64,000 nucleotides of DNA from Pseudodesulfovibrio sp. 5S69 (lineage in GTDB: Bacteria; Desulfobacterota; Desulfovibrionia; Desulfovibrionales; Desulfovibrionaceae), in NCBI RefSeq assembly GCF_037094465.1, contig NZ_CP146609.1:124001-188000 (forward strand), in the 5' to 3' direction. This document shows, one piece after another, positions 50,960 to 58,961 of this stretch; position 1 is the first letter of the stretch; every line of letters starts with the position of its first letter. A model generated the notes under the pieces. The model did no database searches and was not told the origin of the DNA. It saw only the letters and a list, made by a program, of their open reading frames with translations. The position numbers and the translations under genes are program-made.

Positions 50960-51148
50960 GGTTTCATCCTCCTTGCAGCCTCACGGCCTGTTCGCATATT
51001 CGGCCGTTCGGCCTTGCTCTCGTACGGACATGAGCATGGCCCGTGCCACGAAAACCGACGCGATATTATTGATTTTTCAACAAGGAGTCCTATCAATGCG
51101 CCCACAATCTGCGCACGAGGATGCAAGAATTGTCCTCGGATGCGCCAC

Positions 51149-51251
51149 GAAGCCTGCTTCGCGACAAGCGGGCTTCCTTCTCTCGATGGAGCGTCTCGGA
51201 CGGCGCAGCCGTCCGACAGCGGCTCGCACCCCGCGCCCGCTCTCGAAAGCC
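51149..51251 (+). repeat. Covarying hairpin element, copy E (shortened)
   Basis: A preceding 11-bp hairpin (51149-51176, GAAGCCTGCTT / AAGCGGGCTTC with one G-T pair), then module 1 (51188-51222) with stem CGGACGGC / GCCGTCCG, then only the right end of module 2 (CGCTCTCGAAAGCC). The long stem is deleted. The element ends 2 nt from the stop of the convergent sugar-kinase gene. The other part of 50960-51148 has no gene. Confidence 0.75.
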
Positions 51252-51253
51252 CC

Positions 51254-52132
51254 CTACGCCAAACGCAATTCGTCGGGCACCTCGGGCATGGCTCCGGGCT
51301 GGGTGCAGACGTAGGCGGCGACCTTGGCGGCGTAGCGGTTGATCTTGTCCAGGGGCCATTGCTTGAGGTAACCGAGCACTAGGGCGGCGGTGAAGGCGTC
51401 TCCCGCGCCGATGGTGTCGACCACCCCGACCGGCTCGCCGGGCAGGTCGGCGACCGTGTCCGAAGACAGGAGCAGGCTGCCCTTGTCGCCGCGGGTCAGG
51501 ACCGCGAGTTCGAGGCCGTGGCGCTCCATCAGGGCCCGCAGGGCGGGCTGCTCGCCCGGAGGCAGGGAGAAGAGGCGGGTCACGGTGTCGAGTTCGGCAT
51601 CGTTGATCTTGAGCACGTCGGCCGCGTCCAGAGAGGCGGCCAGGAGCGCCGGGGTGTAGAAATCCTGGCGCAGGTTGATGTCGAAGACCTTGAGGGCCTT
51701 GCTCGCTCCGGCCAGAAAGCGGTGGACGGCCCGGCGGGAGACCTCGGCGCGCTGGGCCAGGGAGCCGAAGCAGACGGCGTCCGCGTTGGCGGCCAGGGTC
51801 AGGGCGGACTGATCCAGGGTCAGAAAATCCCAGGCCACGTCGTCCGGGAAGACATAGGTGGCCACGCCGTCCGCATCCACTCGGGCGTCCACCGTGCCGG
51901 TGGGATGGTCCGGGTCCAGGGACACGGCGTCGATGTTCAGCCCCAGGCAGACGAGCAGGGACAGGGCCTCGCGGCCCAGGTTGTCGTCGCCCACGCGGGA
52001 CACCGGCACCCCGGCCCCGCCCAGGGCGTTGAGGTGATAGGCAAAATTGGCGGGCGCCCCGCCCAGCAGACGGGTCTGGGGCAGGACGTCCCAGAGAATC
52101 TCTCCCAATCCCACGGCAAGTATCGGCTGCAT
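51254..52132 (-). CDS. PfkB-family sugar kinase
   Basis: A 292-aa ribokinase/fructokinase-type protein: GEILWDVLPQ at the start, a GGAPANFAYHLNALGG sugar-binding motif (about 24), and the C-terminal DTIGAGDAFTAALVLGYL motif with the catalytic Asp (about 239). Fructose or another ketose is the likely substrate (fructokinase-like spacing), but it is not proven. The ATG is 2 nt from the stop of the upstream TPR gene, so both are co-transcribed. Downstream lies repeat copy E. Confidence 0.88.
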   Translation of the reverse strand: MQPILAVGLGEILWDVLPQTRLLGGAPANFAYHLNALGGAGVPVSRVGDDNLGREALSLLVCLGLNIDAVSLDPDHPTGTVDARVDADGVATYVFPDDVAWDFLTLDQSALTLAANADAVCFGSLAQRAEVSRRAVHRFLAGASKALKVFDINLRQDFYTPALLAASLDAADVLKINDAELDTVTRLFSLPPGEQPALRALMERHGLELAVLTRGDKGSLLLSSDTVADLPGEPVGVVDTIGAGDAFTAALVLGYLKQWPLDKINRYAAKVAAYVCTQPGAMPEVPDELRLA

Positions 52133-52134
52133 GG

Positions 52135-53484
52135 CTACCCCGCTCTTTCCACGATCTGTTTGAGGCGCGCCTCGGCCCGCTCGCGCAACGGCGGATCCGC
52201 GGACGCGGTCCGTTCCAGAAAGGCCACGAGGTTGTCCAGGGCCTCCTCCATGTAGGGATGGTCCGGCCCGAGCGAACGCTCAAAGGCGGTAAAGCCGCGC
52301 TCGAAGCAGTCGAAGGCCTCCTCGGTCCGGCCCCGGTCGTCCAGGAACAGGGCCAGGTTGCAGAGCGCCTGCCCGGTCTCGGGGTGGTCCTCGCCGAAGG
52401 CGCGGCTGCGGATGGACAGGCTCTTGCGGAAATGGGCCTCGGCCTCGGGGTCCTTGCCCAGCCGCTCGAAGAGGAGTCCGGCCAGGTTATGGCTCGCGGC
52501 GGTCTCCGGGTGGTGTTCGCCATACAGGGAGATGGTCAGCTCCAGGCTCTCCAGGGCGCGCTTCAGCCCCTCTTCTGGGCGATCCAGGGCGTCCAGGACC
52601 AGGGCCAGGTTGTGCAGGCAGGAGGCCGCAGCCGGGTGGCGCTCCTGATTCGAGGCCCGGAGCACGGCCTGGCATTCGTTCAGGGCGGCCTCGGCCCCGG
52701 ACAGGTCGCCGCGCGCCTGCTTGACCATGGCCAGCCCGATCAGGACCGGGGCCGTGGCCGGGTTGTTCTCGGTGAAAATCTCGCGTTGCAGGTCCAGGCA
52801 GGCCTTGAACGCGGCCTCGGCGCGGGGCAGGTCCTCCCCGGCCCGGTAGACCGTGGCCAGCCCTTCGAGGTCGGCCGCGATGTCCGGGTGCTGCCCGCCC
52901 TTGAGGGCCACGTCCACGGCCATGGCCGCTTCCAGGAGTTCGGCGGCCTCCTTGTGGCGGCGCTGGAAGTAGAGGGAAAAGCCGGTCTGGTGCAGGACCC
53001 GGTTGGCGGCGGCGGTGTTCACGCCGAGTTCGGCGGCCAGGTCGCGGCAGGCCAGCACGTGGGGCATGAGCCACTCGACCAGGGGCCAGTTCTGCGGGTC
53101 GGCGTCGGGCAGGGCCAGGTTCAGGGCGTAGACGGCCCGCCCGGCCCACTCGGCGACCTGCTCCGGGTCCAGCGACTCGCGCAGGGCCTGGCGCACCTCG
53201 GCGGGCAGGGCGAAGACCTGATGGTCCGCGTCGGCATCGACCAGGTCGCGGCCGACCAGCGGGTCCATGAGGGCCGTGGCCGCGAAAAAGGCCGCGGCCG
53301 GGTTGACCAGGGCCGGATTGTGCGGGGTGCCGTCCATGGACAGGGCGAAGTCGTAGGGCAGGGGGGCGTCGGCCAGCATGGCGGCCATGAAGAGTGCCTC
53401 GGCCCCGCCGGGGGCCTCCCGCTCCACCTCCCGGACCAGGTCCAGGATGGCCTCGGGGCTGCGGTCGTCGCGTGTTTGCGTCAC
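52135..53484 (-). CDS. TPR-repeat protein with a winged-helix-like N-terminal region
   Basis: A 449-aa soluble protein. From about 165 it carries at least six kinesin-light-chain-like TPR_12 repeats, spaced by about 42 residues (phrases such as HPDIAADLEGLATVYRAGEDLPRAEAAF and HPETAASHNLAGLLFERLGKD). The N-terminal 30-130 (ALFMAAMLADAPLPYDF ... FALPAEVRQALRESL) resembles the winged-helix linker that follows NB-ARC/STAND NTPases, yet no P-loop domain is present. It may be a remnant or partner of a STAND system, or a scaffold. Co-transcribed with the PfkB-type kinase. Confidence 0.75.
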   Translation of the reverse strand: MTQTRDDRSPEAILDLVREVEREAPGGAEALFMAAMLADAPLPYDFALSMDGTPHNPALVNPAAAFFAATALMDPLVGRDLVDADADHQVFALPAEVRQALRESLDPEQVAEWAGRAVYALNLALPDADPQNWPLVEWLMPHVLACRDLAAELGVNTAAANRVLHQTGFSLYFQRRHKEAAELLEAAMAVDVALKGGQHPDIAADLEGLATVYRAGEDLPRAEAAFKACLDLQREIFTENNPATAPVLIGLAMVKQARGDLSGAEAALNECQAVLRASNQERHPAAASCLHNLALVLDALDRPEEGLKRALESLELTISLYGEHHPETAASHNLAGLLFERLGKDPEAEAHFRKSLSIRSRAFGEDHPETGQALCNLALFLDDRGRTEEAFDCFERGFTAFERSLGPDHPYMEEALDNLVAFLERTASADPPLRERAEARLKQIVERAG

Positions 53485-53553
53485 GGAATGCTCCTTGTTG
53501 GCAAATCTCGCTCTGACTATCCGGTTTGCCGGGGGAATTCAAGGCGACCCGCG

Positions 53554-53589
53554 AAAAAGGGCGCTGCCCGGACCGGCCGGACAGCGCCC
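53554..53589 (-). terminator. Terminator of flgE
   Basis: On the minus strand GGGCGCTG / CAGCGCCC with imperfect inner pairing leads into TTTTT. It lies 25 nt after the flgE stop. Confidence 0.8.
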
Positions 53590-53613
53590 CGGAAGGCGGT
53601 GATAGGGGAGCGG

Positions 53614-55227
53614 CTAGCGCTTGACCGAGATGAGCGTGTTCAGGACCGAGTCCGAGGTGGTGATGACCTTGGTGTTGGCCTGGTAGCCACGCTGGGTGAC
53701 GATCATGTTGGCGAACTCCTGGGCCATGTCCACGTTGCTCTCCTCCAGGGAATTCTGGCTGATGGTCCCGCGCCCCCGGTCCCCGGCCGTGCCGAGCATG
53801 GCCTCGCCCGAGGCGTCGGTGGCCAGGAAATTGGTCCCGCCGTCGCGCTTGAGCCCCCACGGGCTGTTGAACTTGTAGACGGCGACCTGGAACAGCTCCT
53901 CGTCCTGTCCGTTGGAAAAATGGCCGCTCATGATCCCGTTCTCGTCCACGCTGACGCTGTTGAGGTATCCCCAGGTGTAGCCGTCCTGGAGATGGTACAG
54001 GGTGGCGGACGGCTTGTCGTAATTGGTGCTCACGCGGGCGTCGCGGTCCATGTTGTCCATCTCGGGCAGCAGGTCCACCCGGTTGCCGATGGAGGCGGCC
54101 GTGCCCCCGCCGCTGGACCGCCAGGAACCGCTGGTGGAGCTGAGGCCGAAATCGTAGCTGATGGTGCTGGTCGCGCCGAAGGCCGCGCCGTTGCTGCCGA
54201 AGGTGTAGTCGAACTGCGGCAGGCCCTCCTCGCTGAAGGTCGCCGGGACCCAGGAGGAGAGGCTGGTGCCGCCCGCCGCCGAAGTGGCCGAGGAGTCCAG
54301 GGTGTAGGCCGACTGGTTGATCAGCACGCCCCGGTCGTTGAAGGTCAGGACCCCCATCCCGGCCAACCCGGCCGCCGAGGTGCCGTAGGCCTCCGAGCCG
54401 TCCGACTCCCCGGGCATGGCGACGACGTATTCCCAGTAGGAATAGCCCGGCGTGGCGTTGGACAGGTTGTCGGTGGACACCGGGTCGAAATAGATGGTCA
54501 TTTCATGGCTGTTGCCGAATTCGTCGTATACATCCATGGAGGTGGAGTACTGCGGCCGGTCGCTGCCGAACGGCGAGCCCGCGTTGCTCTGGTTGGCGTT
54601 GTAGGCCTCAAGCATGGCAAAGAACGGGTTGTTCTGGCTGGAAATCTGGCTGGTGGCCGAGTGGTCGAGCTGGGTGACCATCTCGACGGAGGAGGTCGCC
54701 CGTGGCTCTGACCGGACCACGCGGGCGGTCTGGCCGTCCACGGTGATGTCCTCGTAGGGGAGCTGGATGTCGGACACGGCGGTGCCCCAGGCGTTGGCAT
54801 CCCTATCGTAGGCGTAGCCCTGCAGCCGGTACCCTTCGGGGTTGACCAGATAGGCCTCGTTGTCGAAGCGGAATCCGCCGGCACGGGTGTAACGGAGGAC
54901 GCCCGAGGCGTCGCTGACACCGAAGAAGCCCTGGCCCGAAATGGCCAAGTCCGTGGACTCCGTGCTCGAAGACAGGGGCCCGTCCGTAAAGATGCCCCGT
55001 ATGGCGGACACGCCCACGCCCATGCCCATCTGGCTGATGCGCACGGCTTCCGAGTCGTACTTGGCGCCGCCCGAAGCCACCTGTTGGCTGATCAAATCGC
55101 CGAACAGGATGTTCGAGCGCTTGTAGCCGATGGTGTCGACGTTGGCCAGATTGTTGGCCAGGACCTGCATGCCCTGGCTGTGGGCGATCACGCCGGTGGC
55201 GCCCACATACATGCTTCCAAAACTCAT
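53614..55227 (-). CDS. flgE: Flagellar hook protein FlgE
   Basis: A 537-aa hook protein. N-terminal MYVGATGVIAHSQGMQVLANNLANVDTIGYKRS is the flagellar rod/hook signature; FlgE-N domain about 95-160, with SFGSMYVGATGV. The C-terminus (NVDMAQEFANMIVTQRGYQANTKVITTSDSVLNTLI) is the Flg_bbr_C domain. It is longer than E. coli FlgE (about 400 aa), mainly through insertions in the middle (about 190-420), as in other deltaproteobacteria. GGAGG precedes the ATG at 55225-55227. No neighbouring hook genes. Confidence 0.93.
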   Translation of the reverse strand: MSFGSMYVGATGVIAHSQGMQVLANNLANVDTIGYKRSNILFGDLISQQVASGGAKYDSEAVRISQMGMGVGVSAIRGIFTDGPLSSSTESTDLAISGQGFFGVSDASGVLRYTRAGGFRFDNEAYLVNPEGYRLQGYAYDRDANAWGTAVSDIQLPYEDITVDGQTARVVRSEPRATSSVEMVTQLDHSATSQISSQNNPFFAMLEAYNANQSNAGSPFGSDRPQYSTSMDVYDEFGNSHEMTIYFDPVSTDNLSNATPGYSYWEYVVAMPGESDGSEAYGTSAAGLAGMGVLTFNDRGVLINQSAYTLDSSATSAAGGTSLSSWVPATFSEEGLPQFDYTFGSNGAAFGATSTISYDFGLSSTSGSWRSSGGGTAASIGNRVDLLPEMDNMDRDARVSTNYDKPSATLYHLQDGYTWGYLNSVSVDENGIMSGHFSNGQDEELFQVAVYKFNSPWGLKRDGGTNFLATDASGEAMLGTAGDRGRGTISQNSLEESNVDMAQEFANMIVTQRGYQANTKVITTSDSVLNTLISVKR

Positions 55228-55563
55228 ACTACCTCCGATCCGGCGCTGGCCGGATTCGCGGGAACCACCGGGATACCCATTCCCGGCAATAAATTCCCGA
55301 CGCCTTCTCGGAAGGATAAAGAGCAAGGGGTGTGCCATCAGGAAAACTTCACGTTTTCAAGGGGAAAGGATCGGTCGGGGCGCGGCACTTCCTGCCGGGA
55401 GCCCGGCCCGGACCGCCCGTTCGCCGTCGGGCGCGCGGCCGCGCCCCGGCCGCGCGCAGACCCCGGACAACCGATCTTTCCCTTGCCAGATACCGGCTGC
55501 GCGCGTAGGCTGGCGCGACTTTCCAATCAGAGTGACATCAAACGAAACAATGGAGATATAGTA
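55228..55563. other. Divergent flgE / Skp-like promoter region
   Basis: A 336-bp gap between divergent genes. It holds a perfect 10-bp GC hairpin GCGCGCGGCC / GGCCGCGCGC (55431-55457). I see no good promoter boxes and no gene. A flagellar promoter for flgE is expected within 55230-55330 on the minus strand. Confidence 0.4.
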
Positions 55564-56142
55564 ATGAAACGGATTCTTCCCCTGCTCTTCGTCGCCATCC
55601 TGGCCTTGGGCCTGAGCGCCTGCAACCAGGAGCCGTCGGTCAAGATCGGCGTCGTGGACGAGGCCGCCGCCTTCAAGGAAAACAAGCTGGCCACCGAGGC
55701 CATGGCTCACCTCCAGGAGATGGGCAAGCCCCTGCAGCAAAAGGCCGAAGCCGCGTACAAGGCCATGCAGGCCAACCAGACCGAAGAGACCGTGGCCGCC
55801 TACAAGCTGGCCATGGGCGAATTGCAGAACACCATGAACGCCGAGCAGCAACGCATCGTCGCCATGGTCGACGCCAAGTTCAACGAAATTCTGGAGAACT
55901 ACCGCAAGGAAAAGGGATTGTCCCTGATCCTGAGCAAGCAGGCCGTGATCGCGTCCAGCGACACCGTGGACATCACCAAGGACATCGAGGCCGCCATGAA
56001 CAACGTGACCATGGACTTCTCGCTGCCCGAGGCACCCAAGGCCGAGGCGCCCAAGGCCGAGGCTCCGGCAGCCGAACAAGCCGCCCCGGCAGCCGAGGCG
56101 CCCGCCAAGGCCGCTCCCGAGGCGAAGAAGGACGCGGAATAA
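55564..56142 (+). CDS. Skp/OmpH-like lipoprotein
   Basis: A 192-aa protein with a signal peptide and lipobox LGLSAC (Cys 20). VKIGVVDEAAAFKENK, then a long helical region and LSLILSKQAVIASSDTVDIT is the OmpH/Skp pattern, a periplasmic chaperone of outer-membrane proteins; being lipidated is unusual for Skp. The last 40 residues are a low-complexity Ala/Pro/Glu/Lys tail (PKAEAPKAEAPAAEQ). GGAGA precedes the ATG; followed by a strong terminator. Confidence 0.82.
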   Translation: MKRILPLLFVAILALGLSACNQEPSVKIGVVDEAAAFKENKLATEAMAHLQEMGKPLQQKAEAAYKAMQANQTEETVAAYKLAMGELQNTMNAEQQRIVAMVDAKFNEILENYRKEKGLSLILSKQAVIASSDTVDITKDIEAAMNNVTMDFSLPEAPKAEAPKAEAPAAEQAAPAAEAPAKAAPEAKKDAE

Positions 56143-56166
56143 CCGCTCCCGCCCTCCGCACACAGC

Positions 56167-56205
56167 AAAAGGCCTGTCCGCCACATGGCGGACAGGCCTT
56201 TTTTT
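56167..56205. terminator. Bidirectional terminator
   Basis: A 16-bp stem AAAAGGCCTGTCCGCC and complement with a 4-nt loop and T7, between the Skp-like gene and the convergent Hpt gene. Confidence 0.93.
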
Positions 56206-56221
56206 CGTCTCGGGCTCCGGT

Positions 56222-56569
56222 TCAGCCGTTGTTTCGGAAACGGAGCATGAGCTCCCTGGCCTGATCCAGGCTCCCGGTAAACAGGTCGAGCCGGTCGCGC
56301 ACGACCTCCAGCTTCCCGTCGCGTCCCGCGTGTTCCATTTCCAGGGCCAGTCTGCCCAGGACATCGGCACGGACCACGCCGCACATGCCCTTGAGAGAAT
56401 GGGCCAGTTTGGTCCCCTGGACGATATCCCCGGCGCCCAGCGCTTCGGTCAACTCCGCAACGCGCTTCGGGCAATCCTCGAGAAAGGCATCGATAAGTTC
56501 CACGGCCAGCTCCCTGTCATGGGCAAGGCTGGACAGGAACTGATCGGTGTCGAACAGATCCCGCGTCAT
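56222..56569 (-). CDS. Stand-alone Hpt phosphotransfer protein
   Basis: A 115-aa four-helix Hpt domain. The phosphorylated His lies in KLAHSLKGMCGVVRAD (His about 57), preceded by ELIDAFLEDCPKRVAEL. It shuttles phosphate between a hybrid kinase and a response regulator; neither is adjacent, so partners are unknown. The gene lies alone, converging on the Skp-like gene. Confidence 0.88.
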   Translation of the reverse strand: MTRDLFDTDQFLSSLAHDRELAVELIDAFLEDCPKRVAELTEALGAGDIVQGTKLAHSLKGMCGVVRADVLGRLALEMEHAGRDGKLEVVRDRLDLFTGSLDQARELMLRFRNNG

Positions 56570-56674
56570 TGTTCCCCCCCTTCGGTTCCATTAGATATTT
56601 CAACATATCATCCGCGAAAGGGGTTGGAAAGGGCTTTTCCAAGGCCTAGATGTCCCAAATTGGGCTAAATCGGC

Positions 56675-57934
56675 TTAAATACAGGTACAGATGCCCCCGG
56701 ACAGCCGATTCCACCGGCCCTGGTCAAAGGCGAGCAGGATTTCCTGCACGGTCCGGTCGCGGCAGTCGCGCAGGCAGCAACGGACCGCCTGCCGCCGGAA
56801 CCCCTCGGCCACGCGCCGGGCGTAGGAACCGTGCGAACGCACCCACACGTCGCCCGCCGGGTCAACGGAACGGACGCGGGTGTACACCTCCTCCGCGCCC
56901 AGGCCGCCCTGCTGCGGGGCCGCGATCACGGTGGGACGGGTCAGCGGAAGGACCGTGCGCCGCCCCAGGAAGGCCAGGGTGGAATCGCCGCAGACGAGCG
57001 CACCGCAGTCCGCGTCGCCGTAGCGGAAGACCAGACCGCCGGCCGGTGCGTGCAGCCGCCGGACCGCCTGGAACAGGACCGATGCCGACACGCGGCCCGA
57101 CGGGCCGGGCGCCTCGGGAACGGACAGGCCGTTCAAGCACATGACCGGGTGCCGGGACACCAGGTGCTCCTCCAGCCGCCCGGTCGGCCGGAACCAGCGC
57201 ACCCGGACGTCCCCCCTGGCCCGCAGCCCCTCGGCAGCCACGGCCAGGGCCAGGGTCCCGGCCACCTCGCGGGCCACCCGGTGCCGGACCACGGCCAGTC
57301 CCTCGGCATGCCGGGCCAGCAGCCTGGCGCAGAGCACGGCCCGCGCCCCGACATCGCCCGCCGCGCCCCGAGCCAGGGCCTCGATACAGAACGACCGGAG
57401 GTCGCCGCCCGACCCGGCAAACTCGGTCAGCAGCAGCTCCGCCACCGCCGAGAAGGTTGCGGACGGCGTCATCGGCCGGGGTGCGGGCGGCAACCGGCCC
57501 GTGCCCGCCGCCACCCCGAGCAGGGCCAACTCCGCAGCCGCTGCCAGGGGCTGTCCTGGCCCGACCGGCGGCAGAGTGTCGGGCACGGGGAAGGAGGCCT
57601 CCACCGACACGGGACGGCCGCACCGGACCAGCCAGTCCGGGAACCCGCCGTCGAACCGGCGCGCCGCCAGGGCCAGGGCGCGCAACCCCTCGGGCAGCCA
57701 GTACTCGGCCACCGGATAGCCGCTGTCCATGAGATCGAGGATGCCCCAGAGCCGCGCGGACGACGCGGACGTGCACACCGCGGCCCGCAATTTGCGCACC
57801 CGCCGTTCCTTGAGCAGCCGGGGCAACTCCCCGCCCAGGCCGCCCCCGTCAAAGAGGTAGGCCCCGCGCCGCGTGGACAGCAGGCAAGCCTCGCCCCGGT
57901 CCACCGGGAGCATTCTGAATGTGATCGAATCCAT
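56675..57934 (-). CDS. MBL-like (ComEC-type) protein lacking the metal-binding motif
   Basis: A 419-aa protein. The first 100 residues (FRMLPVDRGEACLLSTRRGA, then YLFDGGG, then LWGILDLMDSGYPVAEYWLP) have the strand order of the ComEC/Rec2-like metallo-beta-lactamase fold, but the usual THxHxDH stretch is replaced by CTSASSARLWG, so the dinuclear metal site is absent. Residues about 150-240 form an alpha-helical insert, and from 250 more strands (VIAAPQQGG ... DVWVRSHGSYARRV) follow. GC content is very high. The gene stands alone with an AT-rich, palindrome-dense promoter region upstream. Fold assignment is by eye; function unknown. Confidence 0.5.
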   Translation of the reverse strand: MDSITFRMLPVDRGEACLLSTRRGAYLFDGGGLGGELPRLLKERRVRKLRAAVCTSASSARLWGILDLMDSGYPVAEYWLPEGLRALALAARRFDGGFPDWLVRCGRPVSVEASFPVPDTLPPVGPGQPLAAAAELALLGVAAGTGRLPPAPRPMTPSATFSAVAELLLTEFAGSGGDLRSFCIEALARGAAGDVGARAVLCARLLARHAEGLAVVRHRVAREVAGTLALAVAAEGLRARGDVRVRWFRPTGRLEEHLVSRHPVMCLNGLSVPEAPGPSGRVSASVLFQAVRRLHAPAGGLVFRYGDADCGALVCGDSTLAFLGRRTVLPLTRPTVIAAPQQGGLGAEEVYTRVRSVDPAGDVWVRSHGSYARRVAEGFRRQAVRCCLRDCRDRTVQEILLAFDQGRWNRLSGGICTCI

Positions 57935-57945
57935 CTGTATCCTTG

Positions 57946-58112
57946 GTGAAATTCACTACAACACCGTATGTTCGCGTTCACTATATTCAAAGTGATATTC
58001 TATATCAAGAAATAATTTCACCGACAAAAATGCACCTCCCGCAACGCGTTGTTATTCCAGGCGTCTCACTCGACCCTCACACCCAATCGAGAAAGCGATA
58101 ATCGTGATTATC
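57946..58112. promoter_or_regulatory. Palindrome-dense divergent promoter region
   Basis: GTGAA-A-TTCAC (57946-57956), TGATAT-TCT-ATATCA (57993-58007) and GATAATC-GT-GATTATC (58097-58112) are all perfect palindromes within an AT-rich 300-bp gap between the MBL-like gene (minus) and the 3D-domain gene (plus). They suggest one or more operators; which proteins bind is unknown. Confidence 0.4.
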
Positions 58113-58172
58113 CTTATATTTCGAAGTATTATGAACTCACGGCATGCGTCCTGCATCGAAAACACTTAGGCG

Positions 58173-58201
58173 TTGACAAGGTATTGACCGGTCATTATAT
58201 G
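58173..58201 (+). promoter_or_regulatory. Sigma-70 promoter of the 3D-domain gene with operator
   Basis: TTGACA (58173-58178), 17 bp, TATATG (58196-58201): near-consensus. A perfect palindrome TGACCGGTCA (58185-58194) sits exactly in the spacer, a classic repressor position. The ATG follows 33 nt later. Confidence 0.75.
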
Positions 58202-58234
58202 CCTCGGACCTAAAACAACAAGGGAGCAATCCTT

Positions 58235-58729
58235 ATGCGAATACTCTTCAACTACACCATCACTCCGGTCCTCTGCGCGACCCTGGTGATCATGGCCGTG
58301 GTTGTGGTCGTCAAGCAGCAGAAGATCGACGACCTGACTCACCGCCTTGAGCTGGTCGAGAAGACCGCCGCCGCGCGCAAGATCATGGTCGAGGAGGCCC
58401 GCCTCCTGCAGAAGGCCAAGAACATGTCTCCGGTGCGCACGGTCACCGTGACCGCCTACAACCCCTCCACCGAACAGTGCGACGACGATCCGCTCATCGC
58501 CGCCTCCATGCGCAAGGTCCGCTCCGGCACCATCGCCGTGTCCCGCGACCTCTTCGACCAGGGCTGGGTCTTCGGCCGCAAGGTCCGCATCGAGGGCCTC
58601 GGCATCTTCGAGATCAACGACCTCATGAACAAGCGCTATCACCAGCGCATCGACATCTTCATGTGGGACGAATCGAGGGCCAGAGAGTTCGGGCGCAAGA
58701 ACATCAAGGCGGCGCTACTCGATATCTAG
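58235..58729 (+). CDS. Membrane-anchored 3D-domain protein
   Basis: A 164-aa protein with one N-terminal helix (about 9-27), a coiled coil (about 28-62) and a 3D domain (about 68-155): VRTVTVTAYNPSTEQCDD, IAVSRDLFDQGWVFGRKVRIEG, FEINDLMNKRYHQRIDIFM. The 3D fold (three Asp) occurs in MltA-like lytic transglycosylases and YabE/YocH-type proteins, so cleavage or remodelling of peptidoglycan is likely. GGGAG lies nine bases before the ATG. Strong promoter upstream, strong terminator downstream. Confidence 0.82.
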   Translation: MRILFNYTITPVLCATLVIMAVVVVVKQQKIDDLTHRLELVEKTAAARKIMVEEARLLQKAKNMSPVRTVTVTAYNPSTEQCDDDPLIAASMRKVRSGTIAVSRDLFDQGWVFGRKVRIEGLGIFEINDLMNKRYHQRIDIFMWDESRAREFGRKNIKAALLDI

Positions 58730-58748
58730 TCCGCCAACCGCGTAAGTA

Positions 58749-58776
58749 AGGGCCCCGTTACGGGGCCTTTTTTTTT
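58749..58776 (+). terminator. Terminator of the 3D-domain gene
   Basis: A 7-bp stem GGCCCCG / CGGGGCC with a TTA loop and a T9 run, 20 nt after the stop. Confidence 0.92.
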
Positions 58777-58786
58777 CGCCCCAGGC

Positions 58787-58857
58787 GGCTCGGGATAGCG
58801 GGCCTATCCATAGCGCGGAGAGCCGCTGTTCGGGGCGTGGACGCCCGAATGCGCTCC
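58787..58857 (-). repeat. Covarying hairpin element, copy F (shortened)
   Basis: On the minus strand: module 1 GGAGCGCA, stem TTCGGGCG / CGCCC-c-GAA around TCCA, then CAGCGGCTCT, and the right end CCCGCTATCCCGAGCC. The long module 2 stem is missing. It lies 57 nt after the stop of the 3D-domain gene, behind its terminator, in gene orientation. Confidence 0.75.
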
Positions 58858-58884
58858 ACAGAAATGAGGGAAGATCGCTCCCCA

Positions 58885-58933
58885 AAAGACAAGTGCCTCG
58901 CTCGATGCCATATCGAGCGAGGCACTTGTCTTT
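58885..58933. repeat. Perfect 22-bp hairpin between two repeat copies
   Basis: Arms 58885-58906 and 58912-58933 are exactly complementary with a GCCAT loop. It lies between copies F and D of the hairpin family and is flanked by inverted CACAGAAA blocks. No T run of terminator length follows. Confidence 0.85.
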
Positions 58934-58961
58934 CTGTGGGGTGAACGCACCGCCAAAAACT

